Shown in pieces: positions 18,645 to 26,890 of a DNA stretch of 64,000 nucleotides (positions are counted from its first letter, which is position 1; each line of letters begins with the position of its first letter). The notes beneath the pieces are model-generated. The model searched no databases. It saw only the letters and a program-made list of their open reading frames with translations, and was not told the origin of the DNA. Source of the stretch: Synechococcus sp. ROS8604 (lineage in GTDB: Bacteria > Cyanobacteriota > Cyanobacteriia > PCC-6307 > Cyanobiaceae). Made by a program: the position numbers and the translations under genes. The stretch lies in contig NZ_CP047946.1 in NCBI RefSeq assembly GCF_014279655.1, positions 2,542,001-2,606,000 of the forward strand, written 5' to 3'.

Positions 18645-20710
18645 CTGTTGAGGGAATTCTCCACAGCACGCACGGCCGCAGGGAGTGACTGCACTGCCTC
18701 TGGCAACCTCCAGAGCGCCCCACCCAACACAGCAGAGATCGCATCCAAACCCACCAAAACAGGCTGATTGCCATGCTTTTGCCGAGCAGCAGCAGCCACA
18801 AAAGAGGCTCCCCAGGGATTCCAACCGGCAAGGGTCACGACACTTCGATAGGCACTCGGCCAAGGATTGTCAGGAAGCAGAGCTTCCAGAGCAGCAAACT
18901 GCTCGGCCGCCTCTGTTGGCCGATTGGCCAACACAGCGAGGAGAGCCAAGGTCCAGCGCGCTTCTTTGTCTGAAGGATTGGTAGCGAGACGGCTTAGAGC
19001 CTCCTTCTTCAGCGGGTCGCGATAAAGGAAGTGTCCATCAAGCATGTGCTCCACAGCAATGGAACTGAAGACAGCGTCTAAACCCGCAGGTCCCTGAGAC
19101 AGACCTGCCGCGAGAGCGGGAAATCGTTCCTGAAAGAACACAGGGTCCACGCTGCCTGCGTCACGACGCCACAGTGAATACGTCCCACCCTGCGGCCTAG
19201 GAAAGGTTTCAACCTGCTCAAACACTCCGCTCGTGCGCACGGCGAGATCAAGTTTTTCAGCACTGCCTCGCACCGAGCCCTGACCTCCTTCCGCCAGCAA
19301 CACCCATTGCGCCTGCTCGAGCACAGGCTTCACATCGGACCTGCTGCTGCCCAATTGCCTGCCAACCAGCCGTCCTCCTGCTCGGCGACCGTAGTAGCTC
19401 ACATTGTGCTGATTGAGATCAGGCGTACTTGGCACCACAATCAGCGTCACGGGCTGCGATCGGGGATCTGCGCCGCCAGCCCGACGCACAATCGCGTCCA
19501 AAGGACCTTGATGGCCTTGGCTCAAGCGCATGGTCTGCATGGACCACCCCGTCCAAACCATGTTGCAACCACCCAACAGCAAAGCCAATCCGGGCAACCA
19601 ACTGAAAGGCGCCGGCCAGCGCTGTTTGACCCAGAGGCCCCACTGCCAAACGCCACGCGTCAACAGAATCAGGAGCATGGGCAGCAAGGGGGCGATGTAG
19701 CGGTCGTCCTTGTTGGGGCTGAGATGGGTAAAAATCCAACCCGCCATGAGGCTGAGGATCAACCAACGCCATGCAAGCCCCTCATCGCCGTTGCGAGTGT
19801 GACGCTGCCAAGACCAAAGGATGACCCCACTCCCGCCCAGCAATAACAACCCCCAACCAATCTGATCGGGGAGCAGACGGACATACCAAAGCCACCCCTC
19901 CAGACTCAACACCCCGGGATCACCCTCGAGAGCCGCCGACTCGAGCACGGCGCGGTTGGTGCCACCCAAGGTGGTGATCCAGTTGTGCCTTAACCAGGGC
20001 AAAAGCGCCGCAATCACGAGACTCAAGCCCATCACAAACTGCCAACGGCGCGCGACAAAGCGACTGCCACGGCCAAGCGAAACGCTCACCACGACCAACA
20101 GAAGCACTGGGATCAGAATCAACAGCGCGCTTTGCTTCACGAGCAACGCCGCCGCGATCGAGAGCGCAGCCCAGAGCGCCTGCCTCCAACGCCCCCCATG
20201 CACGGGATGCCACCAAGAACCAAGACGCCAGAGCGCTAGGGCGACCATGGCGGTGAGCGGCAGCTCCAGCACGTAATCGGTCCGAAGCTCCAGAAGGAGG
20301 GGAGCCATCGCGACGAAACCGCTGCAAAGCAGGGCAAATTCGCGTGCCGCTTTCAAGGGCTGACGCAACTCCAGCGCCCAGGACGCCACCACAAACAGCA
20401 ACAGTCCATTCCACAGGCTCAGGCTCCAGGCCGCTTGCTGAGGCCCGTCACCGGCGAAGGCCATCACCGTCCCATTCACCAGTGAGGCCAGGGGGGGGAT
20501 TTTGGGCGAAAGATCTAATAAAGATCCCCAACCTTGCCAGCTGCCACCAGGGAGAGCGGCCAAGGCACGACCATGGTCAAGAGCACTGTTGAGGTAATCC
20601 GCCTGATCCCAAGCGGGCAGGCCTCCATCACTGCGCCACCAGACCCTGTCGATCAAGGTTGAGAGCAGCCAAATCAAAGCCAGCAACCCCCGAAATTGCC
20701 AAGACTTCAT
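18623..20710 (-). CDS. GT39-type membrane glycosyltransferase with soluble C-terminal domain
   Basis: 695 residues from ATG 20710, which overlaps the upstream TGA. The first 400 residues hold about 10 transmembrane helices of the GT-C kind, with the acidic pair [10 protein letters not shown] in the first luminal loop. Residues 400-540 form a soluble domain ([22 protein letters not shown]). The end has a TPR-like helical stretch ([27 protein letters not shown]). Relatives move sugars from polyprenyl-phosphate donors across the membrane to lipids or proteins. The acceptor is unknown. Confidence 0.82.
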   Translation of the reverse strand: MKSWQFRGLLALIWLLSTLIDRVWWRSDGGLPAWDQADYLNSALDHGRALAALPGGSWQGWGSLLDLSPKIPPLASLVNGTVMAFAGDGPQQAAWSLSLWNGLLLFVVASWALELRQPLKAAREFALLCSGFVAMAPLLLELRTDYVLELPLTAMVALALWRLGSWWHPVHGGRWRQALWAALSIAAALLVKQSALLILIPVLLLVVVSVSLGRGSRFVARRWQFVMGLSLVIAALLPWLRHNWITTLGGTNRAVLESAALEGDPGVLSLEGWLWYVRLLPDQIGWGLLLLGGSGVILWSWQRHTRNGDEGLAWRWLILSLMAGWIFTHLSPNKDDRYIAPLLPMLLILLTRGVWQWGLWVKQRWPAPFSWLPGLALLLGGCNMVWTGWSMQTMRLSQGHQGPLDAIVRRAGGADPRSQPVTLIVVPSTPDLNQHNVSYYGRRAGGRLVGRQLGSSRSDVKPVLEQAQWVLLAEGGQGSVRGSAEKLDLAVRTSGVFEQVETFPRPQGGTYSLWRRDAGSVDPVFFQERFPALAAGLSQGPAGLDAVFSSIAVEHMLDGHFLYRDPLKKEALSRLATNPSDKEARWTLALLAVLANRPTEAAEQFAALEALLPDNPWPSAYRSVVTLAGWNPWGASFVAAAARQKHGNQPVLVGLDAISAVLGGALWRLPEAVQSLPAAVRAVENSLNSQENTSN

Positions 20711-21453
20711 CAACCGATCTCCAAGCGGCGACGTTCCTCCTGAAGACGCTTGCGCCTTTGCCTGGCTTCTCGCAACATCTCACGACCATCGTGGAGATAA
20801 CCATCCACGTAGCCCATCGTGTAGCGCTCCAATTCGCCAATCGCATCCTCTACCTCCGACAGACAGTGATAAAGACTCAGCCCGAATCCTTTTGCCGATG
20901 AGGGCGTAGGGAGGGATTGGAAGAGATCTTTCACCTTGTCCAGTTTGCTGCGACTTTGCTCCAGGTAATGACAGAAACCTTCCATCAAACGGTCGTCATA
21001 GGGATCTGCCGATAACTCACGCAATTCGCTGGCAAAGGGATTGATCACCTGGCCGAGCATGCGATCAATCGGTGTGTACACCTTCTTCAACCAATTCGCT
21101 AGGGCATCATCTTCAGCGGCACCATGCCCAGAGGCACGACGAGCAGCCTGACTCGCTCGAGCATTTCTTACGCCACGGCGGCGTGCTTCGTCTTTCTCTG
21201 CAGCCCTAGGAGACCGTTGCTGGTCGAAGGCGCGCCGTCGCTCGCGATCGCCAAGCAACTCCCAAGCAGCATTCAAAACAAGGATTCGTTCGGCATCTCC
21301 ACCCGCATCGGGATGATGTCTCTTCACAAGTTGGCGATACGCCGCCTTGATTTCAGCCGCAGTGGCGCTACGACTCACCCCGAGCGCCACATAAGGATCA
21401 CCACCTTTGGCCTCAAGCTGAGGGGAATGGCTCAAAGCTGACCATCCCGCCAC
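20710..21453 (-). CDS. J-domain (DnaJ-like) protein
   Basis: 247 residues from a GTG start; TTG 21435 is an alternative that would reduce the overlap with cysK. Residues 18-75 form a J domain: [31 protein letters not shown] with the HPD tripeptide, then [15 protein letters not shown]. No Gly/Phe or zinc-finger region follows, so it is a class III J protein that should stimulate a DnaK partner. The C-terminal part is helical and charged ([18 protein letters not shown]-like). Confidence 0.88.
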   Translation of the reverse strand: MAGWSALSHSPQLEAKGGDPYVALGVSRSATAAEIKAAYRQLVKRHHPDAGGDAERILVLNAAWELLGDRERRRAFDQQRSPRAAEKDEARRRGVRNARASQAARRASGHGAAEDDALANWLKKVYTPIDRMLGQVINPFASELRELSADPYDDRLMEGFCHYLEQSRSKLDKVKDLFQSLPTPSSAKGFGLSLYHCLSEVEDAIGELERYTMGYVDGYLHDGREMLREARQRRKRLQEERRRLEIG

Positions 21454-22400
21454 GCCGTTGGAGCAGCCGAAGCACTGAACATCGGTGTGGACAGATAACG
21501 CTCACCGAAGCTGGCAAGAATCACAACGATCCTTTTCCCTGCCATCTCGGGCCTTTGGCCAAGCCGGAGCGCAGCCGCCACAGCAGCTCCACTACTGACC
21601 CCGGAGAGCAGGCCTTCTTCCCGGGCCAAACGGCGCCCCACGTCCATCGCTTCTTGATCACTCACCCCAAGGATTTCATCAATCAAGCTGTGGTCAAAGA
21701 CAGAGGGAACAAAACCAGCACCAATGCCCTGAATGCGATGGGGGCCCGGTGCTCCACCCGCCAAGACAGGACTGGCTGCCGGTTCTACCGCAATCACTTT
21801 TAGGTCAGGATTGCGCTGCTTTAGGACCCCGGCACAGCCTGTGATCGTGCCACCCGTCCCGACTCCAGCCACAAGAGCATCAATCTCACCTTCGGTATCA
21901 CTCCAGATCTCTTCTGCCGTGGTGGCGGCATGGACCGCTGGATTTGCAGGATTATTGAACTGCTGCAGCAGATAAGCCTCGGGGATCTCGGAGACAAGCT
22001 CTTTGGCGAGATCTAACGCCCCTTGCATTCCTTCATTCCCTGGGGTGAGCTGCAACTCAGCCCCATAGGCCCTGAGCATGGCGCGACGCTCGGTGCTCAT
22101 GGTGTCCGGCAAGGTGAGGATTAACCGGTAGCCCCGAGCTGCTGCAACCATCGCTAAAGCGATTCCCGTGTTTCCACTGGTGGGCTCAACAAGCACGGTG
22201 CGTCCTGGAGCGATGGTTCCAGCTTGTTCAGCAGCCTGAACCATTGAACCTGCAATCCGATCCTTCACCGAAGCCGTGGGATTGAAGCTTTCCAGCTTTG
22301 CGACCAATTCAGCCAGGCAACCACTGCGCTCGGGAAGCCGGTTGAGACGTACAAGCGGAGTATGACCCACCAGATGGGTGATATCAGGAGCAATTGGCAT
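21432..22400 (-). CDS. cysK: Cysteine synthase A (O-acetylserine sulfhydrylase)
   Basis: 322 residues from ATG 22400 ([19 protein letters not shown]). The PLP lysine is Lys46 in [22 protein letters not shown] binds the substrate carboxylate, [10 protein letters not shown] holds the PLP phosphate, and [13 protein letters not shown] closes the site. The enzyme makes cysteine from O-acetylserine and sulfide. A slightly longer frame to 22412 is possible. The 200 bases upstream separate it from the first porin and contain that porin's terminator. Confidence 0.95.
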   Translation of the reverse strand: MPIAPDITHLVGHTPLVRLNRLPERSGCLAELVAKLESFNPTASVKDRIAGSMVQAAEQAGTIAPGRTVLVEPTSGNTGIALAMVAAARGYRLILTLPDTMSTERRAMLRAYGAELQLTPGNEGMQGALDLAKELVSEIPEAYLLQQFNNPANPAVHAATTAEEIWSDTEGEIDALVAGVGTGGTITGCAGVLKQRNPDLKVIAVEPAASPVLAGGAPGPHRIQGIGAGFVPSVFDHSLIDEILGVSDQEAMDVGRRLAREEGLLSGVSSGAAVAAALRLGQRPEMAGKRIVVILASFGERYLSTPMFSASAAPTAWRDGQL

Positions 22401-22536
22401 GCTTTTATCCAATCAGATGACGCCGCGGAGTCTTTGTGGTCTAAGACACAAACAGAAATCTACATAAAAAAGACTTTCACGCCTGAGGCATGCCCCAAAA
22501 GAGATCAGTTTAGGAACAAAATCTCCATAAAAAAAT

Positions 22537-22560
22537 CCCATATTGCATCTGCAATATGGG
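22537..22560 (-). terminator. Rho-independent terminator of first porin
   Basis: A perfect 11-bp inverted repeat (CCCATATTGCA / TGCAATATGGG, two-base turn) is followed on the minus strand by a run of seven T, read from bases 22535 down to 22529. It lies about 50 bases beyond the stop of the first porin and faces the right way for it. Confidence 0.85.
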
Positions 22561-22577
22561 AGACAAGTCAACAAGGA

Positions 22578-22597
22578 GATCCCTCCCAAGAGGGATC
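22578..22597 (-). other. Second stem-loop behind first porin
   Basis: A perfect 8-bp stem (GATCCCTC / GAGGGATC) with a CCAA loop sits between the porin stop and the T-rich terminator. It lacks a U-tract of its own. It may protect the mRNA 3' end or act as a first, weak terminator. Confidence 0.5.
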
Positions 22598-22610
22598 AAG
22601 CTTTAAGTGA

Positions 22611-24326
22611 TCAGAACTTGAAGGTGGTCTTCAGGAGGCCACCGAAGTTGTTGAAGGTGTCATCGTTGTTACGATTACCACCGAAGGCGCGGCCACGACC
22701 ATTAGTCAGATCGCCGTAAGGGCGGCTGAGGTAGTAGATCGCAGGAGTCACAGAGATGTTGTCGGTGACTTGGAACTGGTACCACCACTCCCAAGCGTAG
22801 TTGCCGTCAGCAACGAAATTGGACTTTTCGTCAAAGTCGTTGCGGTAGGAGACGTCAGTCACGAAGGATGGCTGACCAACGGCCATACCCAAGGTGTTGC
22901 CTTTCAAGAAGGCATCGGCCCACTGAAGACCCACGTACCAAGACTGCGTTGTTGCAGAACGGAACACAAACGTGTCGTCACCGTCGGTAAGGCTGTTGTA
23001 ACCGTAACCAGCACTGATTGAAGGGAACCAACCTGCTTCTTCAGGAGACCACCATGCACTCAGGCCAACAGAAGATGTATTACCAGCGTTGGTGAATGCA
23101 GCCGAAAGAGGTGTTCCGTTGAGCTGACCAACACTTGTGGAATTCTTGGAAGAATACGTGTAAGCAGCTGCTAAGCCCCAATTCTCGGGAGCGTAGGCGA
23201 TCTGAACAGTACCGTTGGAACCGGCACCATCAGTGGCGATACCACCCTCGTTGGGATCAGAGAATGAACCATTCGTGCTCACATAGTTGGCACTAATGCT
23301 GAAATCATTAGATTCCCAGCTCAAACCACCACCAGCACCCAGTGCAAGGTTGTAGGTAGAAGGAGCACCGGCGTAGGTGAAGAAGTCGAGAATCGTGTCA
23401 GCTGGATAAGCACTAGGCCATACAGCCAGCATGTCGTCCTGACGAACCACACCACCAACGGTTGCAGTGAAGCTGCTACCAACGGGGAACTGATACCAAA
23501 GGCGGTTCACGCCAACGCTGTTCGGACCAGAATTCTCTTGGAAAGCAACCTCAAGTGCGTCCAAGCCGACATAGCCATCTCCACCAAAAGCAGAGTTAGC
23601 GAAGTTGCCTGAGCGCAGAACGGTACGAAGCAAATCCTTGCCAGTGAAGCTGGTATCAAGGAACAACTTAAGGTCGTAATTGAAACTTGTACCTCCTGAT
23701 GAAGCTGCAGCAGCATCAGCACGCTTGGTACCAGCGCCGCCAGATCTCCAGCCTGATGAATCTATTCCATCTTGGAAGTTTCCATCGCGCACTGAAGCAT
23801 TGGTGCTAAAAACCGCATCCAGTACACCTTGCTTGGCGTCGCCACCGAAGCTGTTAGCACCGATCACGAAGGTGGCTACACCTTTCAGCTTGGTGGTGGT
23901 GGAGAACTGAGTGGCTTCCAGTTCGCCAACGCGGGCCTCAAGTCCGTCAACACGGCCCTTGAGGATGGCGAGTTCCTTTTCAAACTCTTTCATCAGGCGC
24001 TTGAGCTCGTCGGTCACTTCGGTGACGCGGTCGAGACAGGCGTTCAACAGAGCAGCCGCTTCAAAGCGGGTCATCGCCCTGTTACCGCGGTAGGTGCCGT
24101 TGGGATAACCAGCAACACAGCCGTAGCGCTCGATCAGGTTGCTGAGTGCCTGATAAGCCCAGTCGGTTGGGTAAACGTCAGAAAACTGAGTGATGCTGGT
24201 GACTTGCTCGCCAGTAGCGGCGTAGTCAGACACACCGTTGATGTTCAGCTCAGTGGCGTTAGCAGCCACAGGCGCCAGAAGGCCCAGGGCAGCTGGGGCC
24301 ACCAGCAGTTGATGGAAAAGTTTCAT
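22611..24326 (-). CDS. som: Som-type SLH/OprB outer-membrane porin, copy 1
   Basis: 571 residues. A signal peptide ends at ANAT (about residue 25). An SLH domain covers about 46-105 (FSDVYPTDWAYQALSNLIERYG, PNGTYRGNRAMTRFEAAALL). A coiled coil follows at 105-145 (VTDELKRLMKEFEKELAILKGRVDGLEARVGELE). The rest is a 16-strand-type OprB beta-barrel ending in KTTFKF, with the terminal Phe of outer-membrane proteins. The SLH part anchors it to the wall. Such cyanobacterial porins pass small solutes and some are linked to iron uptake. It is a close tandem paralogue of the next porin. Confidence 0.92.
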   Translation of the reverse strand: MKLFHQLLVAPAALGLLAPVAANATELNINGVSDYAATGEQVTSITQFSDVYPTDWAYQALSNLIERYGCVAGYPNGTYRGNRAMTRFEAAALLNACLDRVTEVTDELKRLMKEFEKELAILKGRVDGLEARVGELEATQFSTTTKLKGVATFVIGANSFGGDAKQGVLDAVFSTNASVRDGNFQDGIDSSGWRSGGAGTKRADAAAASSGGTSFNYDLKLFLDTSFTGKDLLRTVLRSGNFANSAFGGDGYVGLDALEVAFQENSGPNSVGVNRLWYQFPVGSSFTATVGGVVRQDDMLAVWPSAYPADTILDFFTYAGAPSTYNLALGAGGGLSWESNDFSISANYVSTNGSFSDPNEGGIATDGAGSNGTVQIAYAPENWGLAAAYTYSSKNSTSVGQLNGTPLSAAFTNAGNTSSVGLSAWWSPEEAGWFPSISAGYGYNSLTDGDDTFVFRSATTQSWYVGLQWADAFLKGNTLGMAVGQPSFVTDVSYRNDFDEKSNFVADGNYAWEWWYQFQVTDNISVTPAIYYLSRPYGDLTNGRGRAFGGNRNNDDTFNNFGGLLKTTFKF

Positions 24327-24373
24327 TTTCGGTCCTCACACCAAAAAATTGAGGTATCGAGACGCTAGGCGTC
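24324..24373 (-). promoter_or_regulatory. Porin-1 5' UTR: SD-masking hairpin and candidate Yfr1 target
   Basis: Reading the minus strand, CCTCA pairs with TGAGG (24350-24354 with 24334-24338), so the GAGG Shine-Dalgarno is in a stem. The strand GTGTGAGGA (24333-24341) is complementary to the UCCUCACAC part of the conserved Yfr1 sRNA core. A second stem (GACGCT / GGCGTC, one mismatch) lies at 24361-24373. The block is almost identical in the other porin UTR. Confidence 0.7.
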
Positions 24374-24697
24374 GTGTGTAATTTGATACCAAGTGATCCT
24401 GACGCCAATTCTTTGCGTACCAGATGAGGTAATGGCACACAGGCAAGAGCCCTTGACTTCATCAATCCATCAATGACTGCACTCTCCGCAGCCAGCCTGA
24501 AAAAAAAGACATCTTGCGAATGCCTAGACGCCAGCCTCATGGCATGACAGTTGCTCGATTGACCCACGAAAAAAGAGCTGCCCCCGCCCTCTCAAGATTG
24601 GACACCAACAGCGCCAAGGCACAACTTTTTCAAAGCGGAGCGGCAAGAACAAGAACCGGCGGTATGGGGCACACATGCCAACAATCAGCCAAACAAA
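24374..24697. other. Porin intergenic spacer
   Basis: 324 bases between the conserved UTR of porin 1 and the terminator of porin 2. I see no convincing gene. It must carry the promoter of porin 1, but no clear -35/-10 pair stands out. The repeat array found upstream of porin 2 is absent here. Confidence 0.5.
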
Positions 24698-24732
24698 AGC
24701 CCCCTGGAGGACTAATTATCTTCCAGGGGGCT
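24698..24732 (-). terminator. Rho-independent terminator of second porin
   Basis: A perfect 11-bp stem (AGCCCCCTGGA / TCCAGGGGGCT) with a 13-base loop is followed on the minus strand by TTTTGTTT. It lies about 57 bases past the stop of porin 2 and isolates it from porin 1. Confidence 0.88.
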
Positions 24733-24789
24733 AATAAGGATTTCAGCCTCAAACAAGGACTCGAAACAAGTCCTTATGTGTCAAAGAGA

Positions 24790-26508
24790 TCAGAACTTGA
24801 AGGTGGTCTTAACAAGTCCACCAAAGTTGTTAAAGGTGTTGTTGTCATCCCCACGGTTGCCACCGAAGGCCTTGCCTTGACCATTCGTCAGATCGCCATA
24901 AGGGCGGCTGAGGTAGTAGATCGCAGGAGTCACAGAGATGTTGTCGGTGACTTGGAACTGGTACCACCACTCCCAGGCGTAGTTGCCGTCAGCAACGAAA
25001 TTGGACTTTTCGTCAAAGTCGTTGCGGTAGGAGACGTCAGTCACGAAGGTGGGCTGACCAACGGCCATACCCAAGGTGTTGCCCTTCATGAAGGCGTCGG
25101 CCCACTGGAGACCCACATACCAGGACTGCGTGGTTGCAGAACGGAAGACGAGCGTGTCGTTGCCGTCAGTGATGCTGTTGTAGCCCCAACCAGCACTAAT
25201 GCTGGGGAACCAGCCTGCTTCTTCTGGGGACCACCAGGCACTCAAACCAACGGAAGAATTGTTACCTGCGCCAGTGAAGGCGGTTGCAAGGGGAGTGCCG
25301 TTACCTCCGTAGAGCGTTCCAGCATTCAGAGAGGTGTAGTTGTAGGCAGCTGCTAGACCCCAATTCTCAGGTGCGTAAGCAATCTGAACGGTACCGTTGG
25401 AACCTGCGCCATCAGTGGCGATACCACCAGCGTTGGGATCGGAAAGAGCACCATTGGTGCTGACGTAGTTAGCACTGATGCTGAAGTCGTCAGACTGCCA
25501 CCACAAACCACCACCAGCGCCTAAGCCGAGGTTGTAGGTCGCAGGAGCACCTGCATAGGTGAAGAAGTCAAGAACGGTGTCGGCTGGATAAGCACTAGGC
25601 CAGACAGCCAACATGTCGTCTTGACGAACGACACCACCAACGGTTGCAGTGAAGCTGCTACCGATGGGGAATTGATACCAGAGACGGTTTACAGCAACGC
25701 TATTAGCACCTGAAGGCTCTTCGAAAGCGGTCTCCAAGCCGTCGAGGCCAACATATTCACCACCACCGAAGGCACTGCTACCGAAGTTACCGGCACGCAA
25801 CATCGTGCGGAACAAATCCTTACCAGTAAAGCTGGTATCCAGGAAGAGACGCAGGTCGTAGTTGAAACTTGTTGCGCCCGATGAGGCTGCAGCTGCACGT
25901 GCACGCTTGGTACCAGCGCCGCCAGATCTCCAGTCTGATGAAGAGATACCTCCAGAAAAGTCTCCGTCTTGGACGGAAGCATTAGTGCTAAATACCGCAT
26001 CCAATACACCTTGCTTGGCATCGCCACCGAAGCTGTTAGCACCGATCACGAAGGTGGCTTGACCCTTCAGTTTGGTGGTGGTGGAGAACTGAGTGGCTTC
26101 CAGTTCGCCAACGCGGGCTTCCAGTCCGTCAACACGGCCCTTGAGGATGGCGAGTTCCTTTTCGAACTCTTTCATCAGGCGCTTCAGCTCGTCGGTCACT
26201 TCGGTGACGCGGTCGAGACAGGCGTTCAGCAGAGCAGCCGCTTCAAAGCGGGTCATCGCCCTGTTACCGCGGTAGGTGCCGTTGGGGTAACCAGCAACAC
26301 AGCCGTAGCGCTCGATCAGGTTGCTGAGTGCCTGATAAGCCCAATCGGTTGGGTAAACGTCGGAAAACTGAGTGATGCTGGTGACTTGCTCGCCAGTGGC
26401 GGCGTAATCAGACACACCGTTGATATTGAGCTCAGTGGCATTCGCAGCCACAGGTGCCAGAAGGCCCAGGGCAGCTGGGGCCACCAGCATTTGATGGAAA
26501 AGTTTCAT
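24790..26508 (-). CDS. som: Som-type SLH/OprB outer-membrane porin, copy 2
   Basis: 572 residues with the same build as copy 1: signal peptide, SLH domain, coiled coil, OprB-type barrel, C-terminal KTTFKF. Residues 1-150 differ from copy 1 by a single substitution (Gln-Met for Gln-Leu at 6-7), and the C-terminal strands are also nearly identical. The middle loops differ, for example LYGGNGTPLATAF against GQLNGTPLSAAF. This pattern fits tandem duplication with later gene conversion of the ends and divergence of the surface loops. It has its own terminator and a distinct upstream region with a repeat array. Confidence 0.92.
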   Translation of the reverse strand: MKLFHQMLVAPAALGLLAPVAANATELNINGVSDYAATGEQVTSITQFSDVYPTDWAYQALSNLIERYGCVAGYPNGTYRGNRAMTRFEAAALLNACLDRVTEVTDELKRLMKEFEKELAILKGRVDGLEARVGELEATQFSTTTKLKGQATFVIGANSFGGDAKQGVLDAVFSTNASVQDGDFSGGISSSDWRSGGAGTKRARAAAASSGATSFNYDLRLFLDTSFTGKDLFRTMLRAGNFGSSAFGGGEYVGLDGLETAFEEPSGANSVAVNRLWYQFPIGSSFTATVGGVVRQDDMLAVWPSAYPADTVLDFFTYAGAPATYNLGLGAGGGLWWQSDDFSISANYVSTNGALSDPNAGGIATDGAGSNGTVQIAYAPENWGLAAAYNYTSLNAGTLYGGNGTPLATAFTGAGNNSSVGLSAWWSPEEAGWFPSISAGWGYNSITDGNDTLVFRSATTQSWYVGLQWADAFMKGNTLGMAVGQPTFVTDVSYRNDFDEKSNFVADGNYAWEWWYQFQVTDNISVTPAIYYLSRPYGDLTNGQGKAFGGNRGDDNNTFNNFGGLVKTTFKF

Positions 26509-26555
26509 TTTCGGTCCTCACACCAAAAAATTGAGGTATCGAGACGCTAAGCGTC
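26506..26555 (-). promoter_or_regulatory. Porin-2 5' UTR: SD-masking hairpin and candidate Yfr1 target
   Basis: Same structure as in porin 1. CCTCA (26532-26536 on the minus strand) pairs with TGAGG (26516-26520), which hides the Shine-Dalgarno. GTGTGAGGA (26515-26523) complements the Yfr1 core. A perfect GACGCT / AGCGTC stem lies at 26543-26555. The loop is an unpaired T-rich stretch. Confidence 0.7.
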
Positions 26556-26564
26556 AAAAAGAAA

Positions 26565-26572
26565 GATATTTA
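26565..26572 (-). promoter_or_regulatory. Candidate -10 region of porin 2
   Basis: The minus strand reads TAAATATC here, close to a sigma-70 -10 box, in an AT-rich stretch about 57 bases upstream of the start codon. No good -35 box is seen, which would suit an activator-dependent promoter. This is a weak call. Confidence 0.3.
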
Positions 26573-26619
26573 ATCAACCAATTAATTCGAGCCTTGATGT
26601 GCCAGAAAGTGCTATTGGA

Positions 26620-26762
26620 TGTATCCAATACGACAAAAAGCAGTCCGATTTGTATTGCAGGCAACAAAAAAAATTCCAAAATGTATTGCATGACACAAAA
26701 TGTCTGCGAAAAGTATCAAATTTAACAAAAACATCAAATTAAGTATCGCAAGCAACAAATCA
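26620..26762. repeat. Phased array of five ~20-nt imperfect direct repeats
   Basis: Five copies of a motif of the form GTAT(Y)(S)CA(N)G(M)AACAAA have their GTAT at 26621, 26652, 26683, 26713 and 26743, so the spacing is 31, 31, 30 and 30 bases. Copies 2 and 5 share GTATYGCARGCAACAAA. The spacing is close to three DNA turns, so all sites would face the same side of the helix. The array begins about 48 bases upstream of the candidate porin -10 and lies between the porin and a divergent DUF2079 gene. The region is AT-rich. No matching array is found before porin 1. Confidence 0.75.
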
Positions 26763-26815
26763 ATCGCCTGGGGAATCGCTCCATCAGCGGAAGTGAGACA
26801 GCATTTTTGGCAAGA

Positions 26816-26837
26816 GGCTGGCCTCAGGCTGGCCTCA
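26816..26837. repeat. Perfect 11-bp tandem repeat
   Basis: GGCTGGCCTCA occurs twice head to tail, and the preceding GAGG makes GAGGCTGGCCTC partly self-complementary. It lies between the phased array and the DUF2079 start. It may be a chance duplication. Confidence 0.6.
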
Positions 26838-26890
26838 GCATGGAGATGACCATCCACTATTGATAAGGAACTATCCCAAGGCCTTTGCGG

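Noticed and set aside
24514-25356. A 280-codon plus-strand frame opposite the second porin
   Set aside because: It is antisense to a sure gene, and parts of it recur opposite the first porin simply because the porins are duplicated. It has no ribosome site or domain.
25969-26550. A 193-codon plus-strand frame opposite the porin N-terminus
   Set aside because: The same shadow lies opposite the other porin (23829-24368). It reflects codon bias on the opposite strand.
26620-26762. A possible CRISPR array in the phased repeats
   Set aside because: The repeats are imperfect, about 20 bases with 10-base gaps, there are no cas genes, and spacers of proper length are lacking.
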